Positions 1 to 8,390 of a DNA stretch of 62,247 bases are shown piece by piece (position 1 is the first letter of the stretch; every line of letters starts with the position of its first letter). The DNA lies in NCBI GenBank assembly GCA_036556265.1, contig DATBJU010000178.1, forward strand, positions 1-62,247, written 5' to 3'. A model generated the notes under the pieces. The model was not told the DNA's origin, made no database searches, and saw only the letters and a program-made list of their open reading frames with translations. This stretch comes from JAUSIF01 sp036556265. Its GTDB lineage: Bacteria; Pseudomonadota; Alphaproteobacteria; Rhizobiales; Xanthobacteraceae. Made by a program: the position numbers and the translations under genes.

Positions 1-72
1 GCGTTTCAGTGGCGGTCGCCGCATTGGCGATTGCCCTCACGTCGTCGCTCGGCGGCGGCCCGCACACGCGCC

Positions 73-483
73 TCAGTAGTTCGCCCAAAGTCCGGGCGTT
101 GCGATCTCCAGCAGGTGACCATCGGGGTCGCGAAAGTAGACGCTCACGGCGCCGCGCAGCCAGCGCACGCGGCCTTCGATCTCGATGCCGTCATCCTTCA
201 GGCGTTGCTCCCACCGAGGCAGTTCGTCGGCGTCTATGGCGAAGGCCACGTGCAGCGGTCCCGACCCGTCGTGCGGCGGTATCGTTCCGCCGGGCGTCTC
301 GACGGCCTTCAGAGATTGTCCGCGGGAAAACAGCAACAACACGGTGTCGCCGACGGCATAAGCGCGCATGCGCGCGTCGGCGTGTATCAATTCCAGCTCA
401 AAGTTTCGCTCGTAGAATTCCCCCGCGCGTTCAAGGTCGTCGACGTAGAGGCACGTTTCGAGCAGCCGTCGGGCACGGGGCAT
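73..483 (-). CDS. VOC (glyoxalase/bleomycin-resistance) family protein
   Basis: This 136-residue protein has the size and fold signature of a single-chain VOC-superfamily unit: an opening strand-helix 'LYVDDLERAGEFYE', a central 'GPLHVAFAI' strand and a closing 'DPDGHLLEIATPG'. The last two carry the His and Glu expected as metal ligands. The usual first His near residue 9 is a Cys ('ETCLYVDD'), so metal binding may differ. The substrate cannot be read from the sequence; lactoylglutathione lyase-like, dioxygenase-like and resistance proteins share this fold. I start it at the ATG before PRARRLL because the upstream frame is arginine-rich and overlaps the next gene. It lies just downstream of the Cys-rich small gene on the same strand, so the two may be cotranscribed. 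Confidence 0.8.
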   Translation of the reverse strand: MPRARRLLETCLYVDDLERAGEFYERNFELELIHADARMRAYAVGDTVLLLFSRGQSLKAVETPGGTIPPHDGSGPLHVAFAIDADELPRWEQRLKDDGIEIEGRVRWLRGAVSVYFRDPDGHLLEIATPGLWANY

Positions 484-488
484 GGAAA

Positions 489-722
489 TCAGGCGCGATC
501 GCGTAACTCGTCTACCCCCTCCTGTTCGGCGCAGTGAACGCAACAGTAAAACGTCCCGTCCTTTTCGACGCCATGGCCGACAATGCGGCACTCGCAATGT
601 GCGCACGTGGGTGCCATCGCCTGGATCGCACATTCGAAACTATCGAAGGTCCACGCGCGTCCGTTCTTCATGACCTGGAACGTCTTGTCATAGTCATTTC
701 CGCATTGGTCGCAGCGGGCCAT
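489..722 (-). CDS. Small cysteine-rich, probably zinc-binding protein (prokaryotic metallothionein-like)
   Basis: The product is 77 residues with nine cysteines (C4, C7, C31, C40, C43, C45, C60, C61, C64), arranged as CxxC pairs like a treble-clef or metallothionein-like zinc site. Such small proteins are usually annotated as hypothetical or as prokaryotic metallothionein. A strong purine-rich site (complement of cctcctcctg just upstream) supports the ATG start. It has no signal peptide or membrane segment, so it should be cytoplasmic. Five bases separate it from the VOC gene, suggesting one transcript. The role is unknown; metal storage, a zinc-ribbon adaptor, or a partner of the VOC protein are all possible. 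Confidence 0.75.
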   Translation of the reverse strand: MARCDQCGNDYDKTFQVMKNGRAWTFDSFECAIQAMAPTCAHCECRIVGHGVEKDGTFYCCVHCAEQEGVDELRDRA

Positions 723-927
723 ATTCGCCTCCTCCTGTAGGACAAGCCTGCCGAAGCAACGAGCGCCTGCCGATCCCGGTTCCGGTCCAGCGGTGGAATT
801 GCATCGGCGGGCGCGCTTGAGCCCTTGAAGACAAACGAAAAAACCGACACTCTAGCCCCGGAACCAAGCCGCCCGGACCGTTGGCGACGGGCATGAAAAA
901 ATCATCCTCAAGCAGGGGGATCAGCGC

Positions 928-1698
928 GTGGCAAACGGAAAGCGGCAGTCAAGGGAAGAGCGCGAGCCGGACATGAAGCCGGCGGTTCTGCTCGTGGGGG
1001 CTGACAAGGGCGGAGTCGGCAAGACGACAATCGCACGTACGCTGCTCGACTACATGGCAGCGCGGAATGTGCTGGCCCGCGCATTTGATGCGGAGTATCC
1101 GCGCGGGGCGCTCAAGCGATTTCACCCCAGCGTAACCGACGTGATCGATATCACAGCGGTTCCCGATCAGATGAAAATGCTTGATACGCTGACTACGAGC
1201 GAGCGGCGCGTGAGTATCGTCGATATTCGCGCCGGGCAGCTTTCCAATACGCTGCGGGCCTTCACGGATATCGGCTTCTTCGACGCGGTGCGCTCCGGGG
1301 AGTTCAAGTTCTGTCTGTTTCACATCCTTGGTCCGTCGGTAGCCTCGCTCGAAGAGATCGCCGACGTCATGCCCTACTCGGGCGGGCGAAATTATTTCGC
1401 GGTCAAGAACTTCATCAATGAGACGAGCTTCTTCGAATGGGATCCGGCCGTCTACGACAGTTACTTCAAGAAGGCTAAAGGCGCGGTCGAGATGAACATT
1501 CCGAAGCTGAATGAAATGGCCTATGAACAAGTAGACCTTGCGGGTGTGCCGTTCTCCACCTTCATCAAGAATAAGAATGCGCAGGGCCACATCGCGAACA
1601 ACTCGCTGGTCCTGCGCGGCTACGTGCGGACGTGGCTGAAGCATGTATTCGACGAATTCGATCGCGTCGGGTTAATCGAGCGTCTGACCGACGAGTAA
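928..1698 (+). CDS. ParA/MinD-like P-loop NTPase, first of a tandem pair
   Basis: This 256-residue protein has an intact deviant Walker A box, DKGGVGKTT, at about residues 25-33, and a 'SIVDIRAG' strand where ParA-type proteins have their switch Asp. A 'VPDQMKMLDTL' motif follows the first domain. The GTG start is preceded by AGGGGGA at seven bases; an in-frame ATG at 973 is an alternative that keeps the whole NTPase domain. Dimer-forming ATPases of this class position plasmids, chromosomes or protein cargo, but no ParB or obvious cargo gene is adjacent. The downstream gene is a paralogue sharing the VPDQMK motif. Related annotated proteins include TraL/MobD-like NTPases; I cannot assign a specific role. 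Confidence 0.85.
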   Translation: MANGKRQSREEREPDMKPAVLLVGADKGGVGKTTIARTLLDYMAARNVLARAFDAEYPRGALKRFHPSVTDVIDITAVPDQMKMLDTLTTSERRVSIVDIRAGQLSNTLRAFTDIGFFDAVRSGEFKFCLFHILGPSVASLEEIADVMPYSGGRNYFAVKNFINETSFFEWDPAVYDSYFKKAKGAVEMNIPKLNEMAYEQVDLAGVPFSTFIKNKNAQGHIANNSLVLRGYVRTWLKHVFDEFDRVGLIERLTDE

Positions 1699-1751
1699 AC
1701 GCCTTTTGTCGGAGGGCGGCCGGCATTCGACGGAGTACCTAGAGGTCGACC

Positions 1752-2534
1752 GTGCCGGAGAAGAAGTACTCGATCATCGTTGCTTCGCCACGGGCGCGCA
1801 CGGGAAAGACGCTGCTTGCCCGGCTGGTCGTCGAGCATTTCGTGCTCTCCGGCGTGCCGCATGTCATCTTTGACACCGACGCGGTGGACAAGAAGCTCGC
1901 GGGCTACTTCCCCGAAAAGACAGTCGTCGTCGACTTCGACCGCGTGCCGGACCAGATGAAACTGTTCGACACGTTGGGATCGCCTGTTGCCACCACACAG
2001 GTCGTCGATCTCACGCACCGTTCCTTCCGCAAGTTCTTCAAGCTCATGCGCGAGATCGACTACGTGAACGAAGCGAAAGCGAGTGGATTCGAGCCCGTCG
2101 TGTTGTTCATCCCCGACACCGAGGCGGATTCCTATGAACAGGGCATGGAAATTCGCGAGTGGCTGCGTGGGGTCGGGTTTGCCCTCGTGCGCAACGAGGC
2201 GGTGGGTGAGCCAAGCCGCGAGGCGCTGCGGAATCTGAGCTTCGCGGCATTTGTTTCGAACATGCCGCGACTGACTCTCACACGGCTCGATCCGTTCTTC
2301 TACTCGGCGATCGCCGACCCGAAATTTTCCCTGAGCGAGTTCATGCGCCGGTCGCTGATGCGGGAGTCACCCAGCCCGGTGATCGCCGAGCAGCTGTCGC
2401 TCGCGTACATGTCGCGCGAAGCGCGGAGCGGCATCACGGCGTGGGCCCAGGCTGCGTTCAGCGAGATACGGCGCGTTCTGCGGGAGGTGGAAATTCGCAC
2501 GGATCTTCTGTCCCACGACCGTCCCAACGCTTGA
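1752..2534 (+). CDS. ParA-like P-loop protein with degenerate Walker A, second of a tandem pair
   Basis: The 260-residue product aligns along its length with the preceding NTPase: 'VPDQMKLFDTL' matches 'VPDQMKMLDTL', and 'VVDLTHRSF' matches 'IVDIRAGQL'. Its P-loop reads PRARTGKTLLAR, so the GKT is kept, but the GG pair and the signature lysine of the deviant Walker A are gone (K replaced by R). It may bind nucleotide without hydrolysing it, or may depend on the first protein as partner. The start is GTG with GAGG six bases upstream. The genes are 53 bases apart on one strand and probably form an operon. No function can be assigned; a regulatory or heterodimeric subunit is the simplest inference. 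Confidence 0.8.
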   Translation: MPEKKYSIIVASPRARTGKTLLARLVVEHFVLSGVPHVIFDTDAVDKKLAGYFPEKTVVVDFDRVPDQMKLFDTLGSPVATTQVVDLTHRSFRKFFKLMREIDYVNEAKASGFEPVVLFIPDTEADSYEQGMEIREWLRGVGFALVRNEAVGEPSREALRNLSFAAFVSNMPRLTLTRLDPFFYSAIADPKFSLSEFMRRSLMRESPSPVIAEQLSLAYMSREARSGITAWAQAAFSEIRRVLREVEIRTDLLSHDRPNA

Positions 2535-2620
2535 TCCGGCGGCGCGACAACGCACGCATATCCGGGCCTGTCCGAGTTGTGATAACGGAAATTGCTCGCA
2601 GCCGCATGAAGGAGCGTTCC

Positions 2621-3583
2621 GTGACCGAACAAGAACCAATTCTCGATGTCGCCCACCTTGGTCACGTGGAGCTGTTCACGCCCAAGCCAGACGAAAGCCT
2701 GAAGTTCTTCGTCAATATTTGGGGAATGCAGGAGAGCGGACGGCGCGGCGAGTCCGTCTATCTGCGCGCCTGGGACGACTACGAGCGGCATACGCTCAAG
2801 CTTACGGCTGCGAAGCAGCCCGGGATGGGCCACTTCGCCTTCCGCGCCCGCAGCAAGCAGGCGCTGGAGCGAAGGGTGAAAGTGCTGGAGGCCGCGGGCG
2901 CCGGTCTCGGTTGGAGCGACGGCGACCTCGGCCACGGCCCCGCCTACCGTTTCCAGAATCCGGACGGGCACAAGATGGAGCTGTATTACGAGACTGAGTG
3001 GTACTCGCCCCCGCCGGAGTTGAAGCCCGCATTAAAGAACCAGGCCCAGAAATTTCCCGCGCGCGGCGCGAACGTGCGGCGCCTGGACCATCTCAACCTG
3101 CTGGCGAGCGACGTAACCCCGGTGCGTAAGTTCATGGAGAATTGCCTTGGCATGCGCCTCACCGAGCAGATCGTGCTCGACAGCGGCATCGAGGCCGGCG
3201 CCTGGGTGACAGCGACCAACAAGAGTTACGACGTTGCGATTGCCCGCGACCACACGGGCGCGCGCGGCCGCTTCCATCATTTCACGTACGCGCTCGACAG
3301 CCGCGAGGACATCTTGCGGACTGCCGACATCTACTTGGACAACGGGGTATTCATCGAGACCGGTCCGCACAAGCACGCGATCCAGCAGACCTTCTTTCTG
3401 TACGCCTACGAACCGGGTGGCAATCGGGTGGAGGTCGCCAACGCCGGCGCACGACTGATCCTGGCGCCCGACTGGAAAACGATCGTCTGGAGCGAGACCG
3501 AGCGGAAGAAAGGTCAGGCATGGGGCCTGAAGACGGTCGAGACGTTTCACACCTACGGCACGCCGCCGGTCGAGCATAAGTAG
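2621..3583 (+). CDS. Extradiol ring-cleavage dioxygenase (catechol 2,3-dioxygenase family)
   Basis: The product is 320 residues made of two VOC modules, as in type I extradiol dioxygenases such as XylE and BphC (about 300 residues). In the second module the Fe(II) ligands are recognisable: His157 in 'LDHLNLL', a His in 'GRFHHFTYAL' (219 or 220) and Glu271 in 'GNRVEV'. Such enzymes cleave a catecholic ring next to the hydroxyls, giving a muconic semialdehyde. I prefer the GTG at 2621 because AAGGAG lies seven bases upstream; an ATG at 2606 is also in frame. No other aromatic-degradation gene (hydrolase, decarboxylase, ferredoxin) is adjacent, so the substrate is open. Confidence 0.88.
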   Translation: MTEQEPILDVAHLGHVELFTPKPDESLKFFVNIWGMQESGRRGESVYLRAWDDYERHTLKLTAAKQPGMGHFAFRARSKQALERRVKVLEAAGAGLGWSDGDLGHGPAYRFQNPDGHKMELYYETEWYSPPPELKPALKNQAQKFPARGANVRRLDHLNLLASDVTPVRKFMENCLGMRLTEQIVLDSGIEAGAWVTATNKSYDVAIARDHTGARGRFHHFTYALDSREDILRTADIYLDNGVFIETGPHKHAIQQTFFLYAYEPGGNRVEVANAGARLILAPDWKTIVWSETERKKGQAWGLKTVETFHTYGTPPVEHK

Positions 3584-3595
3584 TCAGCGGAATTC

Positions 3596-4801
3596 TCAGA
3601 CCAACTCCTGGACGAAGTCAGCCACAATTTCCGCGGGACGAGGCGCGAGACGGCGGGCGAAGTCGGGTGCGCGAGACTTCGCGGCTGCGGCGAGTTTTTC
3701 GTCGCGATATATTTCGACGATCGCCTGGCTCAAAAGCGCCGGCTCCAACGGATTTCCCGGCTTGAGGTTCAGCCAGCGGCCCACGCCGAGGCGTTCGACC
3801 GCCCTCCCCGTGACGGATTTCGCGATCCCCAGCGGCAGGACCACTTGCGGAATTCCCGCGGTCAGCGCGCACGAGACGAGGCCGAGGCTGCCAAAGGAAA
3901 CGACCAGTCGAGCGCGTCGCTGGATATCTTCAAAAGGAAGGGGCTCTGGCTCGACGATCACGCCACTCGCGGCCAAATCCGTTCTCGACTCTTCGTTCAG
4001 CGCTGGAATGTGGACTCGAACAGGGAGACCCTCCGAGGCGACCCGCGCGAGTGCCTCGGTCACTGTCGGGAGCGTGTCTATGTTCACACTGAAGTAGCCG
4101 AAAACCTCGTCGCCGCCCGTCGGCACGGTTCGATCCCACACGGGCACCCACGGGGCAGCCGTGGGGATCCGCCGCTCGCTTGCGTAGGGGTCAAACTCGG
4201 TGAAGGCGCCGGCGCAATAGCGGTCCGCACCGAAGATTTCGGGCAGCCGCGCGATCGGCGGTCGATCGCTGGCTCGCAAGCATGCATTCACGACTTCCGT
4301 GAGCGTTTCTTCCTTGTATTTTGGCGCTTGTTCTCCCGGTTCGAATTGCGGGAACTGCTCGAGAGTGTTCGGCGGCAAGGTAAAGCCGTCGCCGACTGCT
4401 ATCGCAGGCAGGCGGCCGCGCGCGGCGAGCAAACACGCGGGCGCAAAATCCGCGACCACAGCAGCCGGATTGATGCGTGCAAGAAGCGAGTCCCAGCTCT
4501 CAATCATGTGCTCAACAATGAAAGGAGTTCGCAACCCCAGGTCTGCAATGACGTCGCCCACCGTGAAGCTCGCCCCGTGCGTCGCAGACGCTCTGCGATC
4601 CAGCGTACCCAGCCAAACCGGAGCCTGATAAAACTCGCCTCGCCCCATTGTGGTGCGAATGGCATCCAGTGCGTCGAGCCGTTGCACGGCAAAGACCGGC
4701 TCGAAGCCTCGCTGGCGCAAGACCTCGGCGATCCAGCCGAGAATGAGCACATGTCCGCGGCCACCACCGAGTTCCCAAGCCAACAAGACTCGTTGCGGCA
4801 T
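3596..4801 (-). CDS. GT-B fold glycosyltransferase (UDP-glycosyltransferase/MGT-like)
   Basis: The 401-residue protein begins 'VLLAWELGGGRGHVLILGWIAEVLRQRG', the glycine-rich N-terminal motif of family 1-like glycosyltransferases, and has a C-terminal 'VVSFGSLGLVSCALTAGIPQVVLPL' segment resembling the nucleotide-sugar binding region of the GT-B fold. It has no signal peptide, so it acts in the cytoplasm or on membrane-associated acceptors. Donor and acceptor cannot be inferred. It ends 12 bases from the dioxygenase stop on the opposite strand, so the two are convergent. It might glycosylate a lipid, natural product or hydroxylated aromatic compound. Confidence 0.75.
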   Translation of the reverse strand: MPQRVLLAWELGGGRGHVLILGWIAEVLRQRGFEPVFAVQRLDALDAIRTTMGRGEFYQAPVWLGTLDRRASATHGASFTVGDVIADLGLRTPFIVEHMIESWDSLLARINPAAVVADFAPACLLAARGRLPAIAVGDGFTLPPNTLEQFPQFEPGEQAPKYKEETLTEVVNACLRASDRPPIARLPEIFGADRYCAGAFTEFDPYASERRIPTAAPWVPVWDRTVPTGGDEVFGYFSVNIDTLPTVTEALARVASEGLPVRVHIPALNEESRTDLAASGVIVEPEPLPFEDIQRRARLVVSFGSLGLVSCALTAGIPQVVLPLGIAKSVTGRAVERLGVGRWLNLKPGNPLEPALLSQAIVEIYRDEKLAAAAKSRAPDFARRLAPRPAEIVADFVQELV

Positions 4802-4937
4802 CAGAATTGTCTAAACAAGGGTTTGCCCCGGGCTTCATACACACTCTTGGTCGAATTTCCCACGAGGTGTGTGGGCACATTGGAGCGCGACACGGAAGCG
4901 TGGTATTCGACTGGCCTGCTCGTTAACGGGGCGTCCG

Positions 4938-5690
4938 ATGGCTATCAGCCGGTGGTTGACCACAGTTTCTACTTTTGTGCTTTCGACCGTCTTCGCGCTG
5001 GGCAGTGCGCAGGCGCAGAACCAACAGAAGATCGGAATTGCGTCCGCGGTGAAAAACCGGGTGGAGGGTGTTCTCGGCGGTGGATCGCGTCCGTTAGCGG
5101 CTGGGAGCAACGTATTTGCTCGAGAGGTCGTTCGCACGGGCGAACAGAGTATCGCGCAGCTTCTGTTTCTCGACGAGACAAGCCTTTCGATTGGCCCCCA
5201 ATCGGAAGTCACCCTCGACCGGTTCGTCTTTGATCCGAACCGCGGCGCGGGAAATGTTTCGGTCAACTTGTCGCGCGGCGCGCTAAGGTTCGTTTCGGGA
5301 TCGCAGCAGCCGAGCAGCTATCAAATACGAACTCCCGTCGCCACCATCGGCGTGCGGGGAACGATTTTCGATGCGTATGTCGCACTCAACGCCCAGAAAC
5401 AATGGGTGCTCGTTCTTGTCCTCGTCAGCGGCGCGCTACAGGCCGGCAACTATTCGCTCAATGTACCCGGCCAAGCATTGATCTTTGGCCCGGGCGGGGT
5501 GCAGCAGGTGACTTGGGACAGCACTCTCTTCTCCGTCGTCAATAGCGTGCCGTTTCCGCTGTTTGGCAGCCACTGGGCGGCGTTACCCTGGATGACGCAG
5601 ATCTTTGGTTCTTCCGCGGACCGCTTTGACCAAAAATACGGAACGGGCGGACAGCCGAGTCAAGGCGGTGATTTCGGTGATTTGTGCTGA
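4938..5690 (+). CDS. Secreted FecR-domain protein
   Basis: This 250-residue protein has a clear Sec signal peptide ending near 'SAQAQN' (about residue 27). A FecR-type beta domain follows: 'RTGEQSIAQLLFLDETSLSIGPQSEVTLDRFVFDP', then 'RGALRFVSG' and 'IRTPVATIGVRGTIFD', the hallmark of stand-alone FecR proteins. These occur in the periplasm and are not necessarily linked to iron signalling; no FecI sigma factor or TonB receptor adjoins it. The start is chosen for the signal peptide and a GGGG seven bases upstream. The C-terminal 100 residues are glycine- and aromatic-rich with no recognised domain. A run of alternating Val and Leu occurs at about residues 155-161. Confidence 0.82.
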   Translation: MAISRWLTTVSTFVLSTVFALGSAQAQNQQKIGIASAVKNRVEGVLGGGSRPLAAGSNVFAREVVRTGEQSIAQLLFLDETSLSIGPQSEVTLDRFVFDPNRGAGNVSVNLSRGALRFVSGSQQPSSYQIRTPVATIGVRGTIFDAYVALNAQKQWVLVLVLVSGALQAGNYSLNVPGQALIFGPGGVQQVTWDSTLFSVVNSVPFPLFGSHWAALPWMTQIFGSSADRFDQKYGTGGQPSQGGDFGDLC

Positions 5691-5712
5691 CGCGCGCCGT
5701 CGAATTGCGGAT

Positions 5713-6672
5713 CTATCGTACTGCGAACGACGGCTCGTTCGATCCGAACGGCGAGTTTCCGAAATTCGGCGGCGGCGTGCCGGTGGGCGCAAGCGTATTC
5801 AAATGACGCGGAACGATGAGCCGACGGCCGGGCGAAACGTCCTCGTCCTCGCCGATGCCGCTCGCCTGCGTAATCGCCCAAGTGGGCACGCCATAAAGGT
5901 TGGCGACTGACTGAATCGTCTGTCCATGTTCTAGGGTCACCGGCAAACAGCCATCCCACAGTTCGACCGGCGCCTTCATCGGCACAACGTACTTGATCGA
6001 AACCATCTGCGCGGAGGCTGCCGGCTGCGGGAAGGCCACGACCTGCAAGACCTTTGCGATCACTTCCTGCTGCAGGCGCCGCGACTTGTCGATGTTCATG
6101 TGGCCGATCTCGAAATGATTGCGCAGGTCCACGTTGATCAGCTGGCCGCGGAAGTCATGTGATGGGTGCATCTGGCCTCCGCCGAGAAGGTTCGTGGCCT
6201 GATAGAGGTTGATGAAACGCTGCACGTTAGAAGGGACGTTGCTGGAAAAGCGCGTCGGATCGTAAGCCACGATCAGCGCGACCGGCACGCCCTTGTTCTT
6301 CAGACGAGCAGCTATGTTGATCGTCATGTCGGCGCCGTTCGAGTGGCCGATCAGCACGATCGGCCATTTCTCGGGATCCGACTTGTGCAGCTTGATCGCT
6401 TCGTCGGCCAGTTCGATCCATTCGCTGTGGCGATGCGCGCTTGCCGTCGTGCCGCGGCGGTTGAGCTCGTCGGCGAGATCGGTCATGCCGCCCGACCAGA
6501 TGTGGCCGAGACCGCGCAGGATATAGACGCGCCCCGGCAGACGCGGCGCGCTGCGGTCGCTCGTGTCCGCGTACCCGGTGAGGCCCGTGACGTCGATGAA
6601 GCCGATTCCGCCGCAGCCGGCGAGCCAAGAGGCAAGCACAGCGATGCCGGCGATACGCAACCAACTCCGCAT
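5713..6672 (-). CDS. Lipoprotein with alpha/beta-hydrolase (lipase/thioesterase-like) and C-terminal LysM domain
   Basis: The 319-residue product has a lipoprotein signal with lipobox LAGC (acylated Cys20). A hydrolase-like domain carries the nucleophile elbow GHSNG (Ser111) after 'WPIVLIGH'. Near the C-terminus, 'VTLEHGQTIQSVANLYGVPTWAITQASGI' and 'GRRLIVP' resemble a LysM peptidoglycan-binding repeat (about residues 250-295). The sequence predicts an enzyme tethered both to a membrane lipid and to peptidoglycan. The substrate is unknown; esterase or lipase activity on envelope lipids is plausible. It converges with the FecR-domain gene, 22 bases apart, and is divergent from rimO. Confidence 0.78.
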   Translation of the reverse strand: MRSWLRIAGIAVLASWLAGCGGIGFIDVTGLTGYADTSDRSAPRLPGRVYILRGLGHIWSGGMTDLADELNRRGTTASAHRHSEWIELADEAIKLHKSDPEKWPIVLIGHSNGADMTINIAARLKNKGVPVALIVAYDPTRFSSNVPSNVQRFINLYQATNLLGGGQMHPSHDFRGQLINVDLRNHFEIGHMNIDKSRRLQQEVIAKVLQVVAFPQPAASAQMVSIKYVVPMKAPVELWDGCLPVTLEHGQTIQSVANLYGVPTWAITQASGIGEDEDVSPGRRLIVPRHLNTLAPTGTPPPNFGNSPFGSNEPSFAVR

Positions 6673-6904
6673 CGCGCTCTTCCGTCTCCTACGCCCCCCG
6701 CGCCGGAACCTCGGGCGAGGTACTTTGCCCTCGGCGCTGCCGGCTGCGAGGCCAACGGAAGCCGCGGACGTCCCCTCTGCAGGGAAACGTAGAATGGTTA
6801 AAATTGACTTTCCGGGGGCCCCGTTGCGGCGGGCGCGGGGCGCGAAGATGCGCAGAATTCAGCGCGCTTGACCCCTCTCCCTCCGTTGTCCATTGCTGCA
6901 GCGC

Positions 6905-8266
6905 ATGAACGTCACCACCCTTGTCGCTGAGACCGATACGCGCGCTGAAGGATTGGCGCCGTCCGTATCGTTCGTCTCGTTGGGCTGCCCGAAAGCGCTC
7001 GTGGATTCAGAGCGGATCATCACGCGGCTGCGTGCCGAGGGCTACGCACTGGCTCGAGAGCACGCGGGCGCGGATGTCGTCGTCGTCAACACGTGCGGGT
7101 TTCTCGACAGCGCCAAGGCCGAAAGCCTTGCAGCGATCGGCGACGCGCTGAAGGAAAACGGTCGGGTGATCGTGACTGGCTGTCTCGGAGCCGAGCCGGA
7201 GACAATCCGGGCGGCGCATCCAAACGTGCTCGCCGTAACGGGGCCGCACCAATACGAGCAGGTGGTCACGGCGATCCATGCGGTGGTGCCGCCGAAGCAC
7301 GACCCCTTCCGCGACCTCGTGCCGGAGCAAGGGATCAAGCTCACGCCGCGCCACTATGCCTATCTGAAAATTTCCGAGGGGTGCAACAACCGCTGCTCTT
7401 TCTGCATCATCCCGAAACTGCGCGGCGACCTCGTGAGCCGGCCTGCGGCGGATGTGCTGCGCGAGGCGGAGCGGCTCGTTGCGGCGGGGGTCAAGGAGCT
7501 GCTGGTAATCTCTCAGGACACTTCAGCGTATGGCGTCGATATCAAATATGCGTCGAGCCGCTGGCGCGAGCGCGATGTGCGCGCGAGATTTCTCAATCTC
7601 ACCTCGGCGCTTGGCGAATTGGGCGTCTGGGTGCGCCTGCACTACGTGTATCCCTACCCGCACGTGGACGAGGTGTTGCCTTTGATGGCGGAAGGAAAGG
7701 TCCTCCCCTATCTCGACGTGCCGTTCCAACACGGCAGTCCGGCGGTGCTGAAGCGCATGCGACGGCCGGCGGCGCAGGAGAAGACGCTCGCGCGCGTGAC
7801 GCGTTGGCGCGAAATTTGTCCAGACCTAACCATCCGCTCCACCTTCATCGTCGGATTTCCCGGTGAGACCGAGGAGGAATTCGGGGAACTGCTCACTTTT
7901 CTTGAAGAAGCGCAGCTGGATCGTGTCGGCTGCTTCAAGTACGAGCCGGTGCGCGGAGCGGCGGCGAATGACATCGCGCTGCCGGTCGCAGATGAAGTGA
8001 AAGCCGAGCGCTACGCACGATTCATGGTGCTGCAGCAAAAGATCAGCGAGAAGAAACTGCGGCGCAAGGTCGGCCGGCGCGAGAAGGTGATCATCGATCG
8101 CGTGGAAAATGACAGCGCCGTCGCCCGCACGCGCGGCGACGCGCCCGAAATCGACGGCGTCGTGCACCTTCGTGCGCATCGGCCGATCAAGGTCGGCGAG
8201 ATCGCGACTGTGCTGATCGAGCGCGCTGATGCCTACGACCTGCACGGACATGTGGTGGGGTTTTGA
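6905..8266 (+). CDS. rimO: Ribosomal protein uS12 methylthiotransferase RimO
   Basis: This radical-SAM enzyme adds a methylthio group to the conserved aspartate of ribosomal protein S12. The N-terminal UPF0004 domain has its three cluster cysteines (C28 in 'SLGCPK', C64 in 'VNTCGF', C93 in 'TGCLG'). The radical-SAM motif CNNRCSFC gives C160, C164 and C167, and the C-terminal stretch with 'EIDGVVHL' is the TRAM domain. At 453 residues it is close to the family norm of about 440. I use the ATG at 6905; an in-frame TTG at 6893 is possible. The opening 'VSFVSLGCPKALVDSERI' is typical of RimO rather than MiaB. It stands alone; a palindromic repeat pair follows its stop. Confidence 0.95.
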   Translation: MNVTTLVAETDTRAEGLAPSVSFVSLGCPKALVDSERIITRLRAEGYALAREHAGADVVVVNTCGFLDSAKAESLAAIGDALKENGRVIVTGCLGAEPETIRAAHPNVLAVTGPHQYEQVVTAIHAVVPPKHDPFRDLVPEQGIKLTPRHYAYLKISEGCNNRCSFCIIPKLRGDLVSRPAADVLREAERLVAAGVKELLVISQDTSAYGVDIKYASSRWRERDVRARFLNLTSALGELGVWVRLHYVYPYPHVDEVLPLMAEGKVLPYLDVPFQHGSPAVLKRMRRPAAQEKTLARVTRWREICPDLTIRSTFIVGFPGETEEEFGELLTFLEEAQLDRVGCFKYEPVRGAAANDIALPVADEVKAERYARFMVLQQKISEKKLRRKVGRREKVIIDRVENDSAVARTRGDAPEIDGVVHLRAHRPIKVGEIATVLIERADAYDLHGHVVGF

Positions 8267-8275
8267 TCCACTTGT

Positions 8276-8385
8276 GGTCCCGGGCGAGCCGCCAAAGGCG
8301 GCGAGACCCGGGACCGTTTTGCGATGGGCTCGGCGCGGTCCCGGTCCCGGCTCTCCCCCGGCCCAAGGCCGGGGTCGGCCGGGAC
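8276..8385. repeat. Two adjacent GC-rich palindromic repeat elements
   Basis: Two large stem-loops fill the space between rimO and the convergent peptidase gene. The first spans 8276-8315, with arms GGTCCCGGG/CCCGGGACC and an inner GCCGCC-AAA-GGCGGC. The second spans 8344-8385, with arms GTCCCGGC/GCCGGGAC and inner CCCCGGCC/GGCCGGGG. The tail GGGACGACGA touches the peptidase stop codon and recurs near 61676. They look like REP/BIME-type intergenic repeats and may stabilise or terminate both converging transcripts. Confidence 0.75.
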
Positions 8386-8390
8386 GACGA

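Noticed and set aside
1..79. A short + strand frame at the left edge ending at a TAG at 77-79, possibly the tail of a gene
   Set aside because: Too short to judge; no recognisable motif, and other frames are also open at the edge.
8276..8385. Stem-loops after rimO as a simple Rho-independent terminator
   Set aside because: The arms lack a proper T run and resemble dispersed palindromic elements; any terminator role is secondary.
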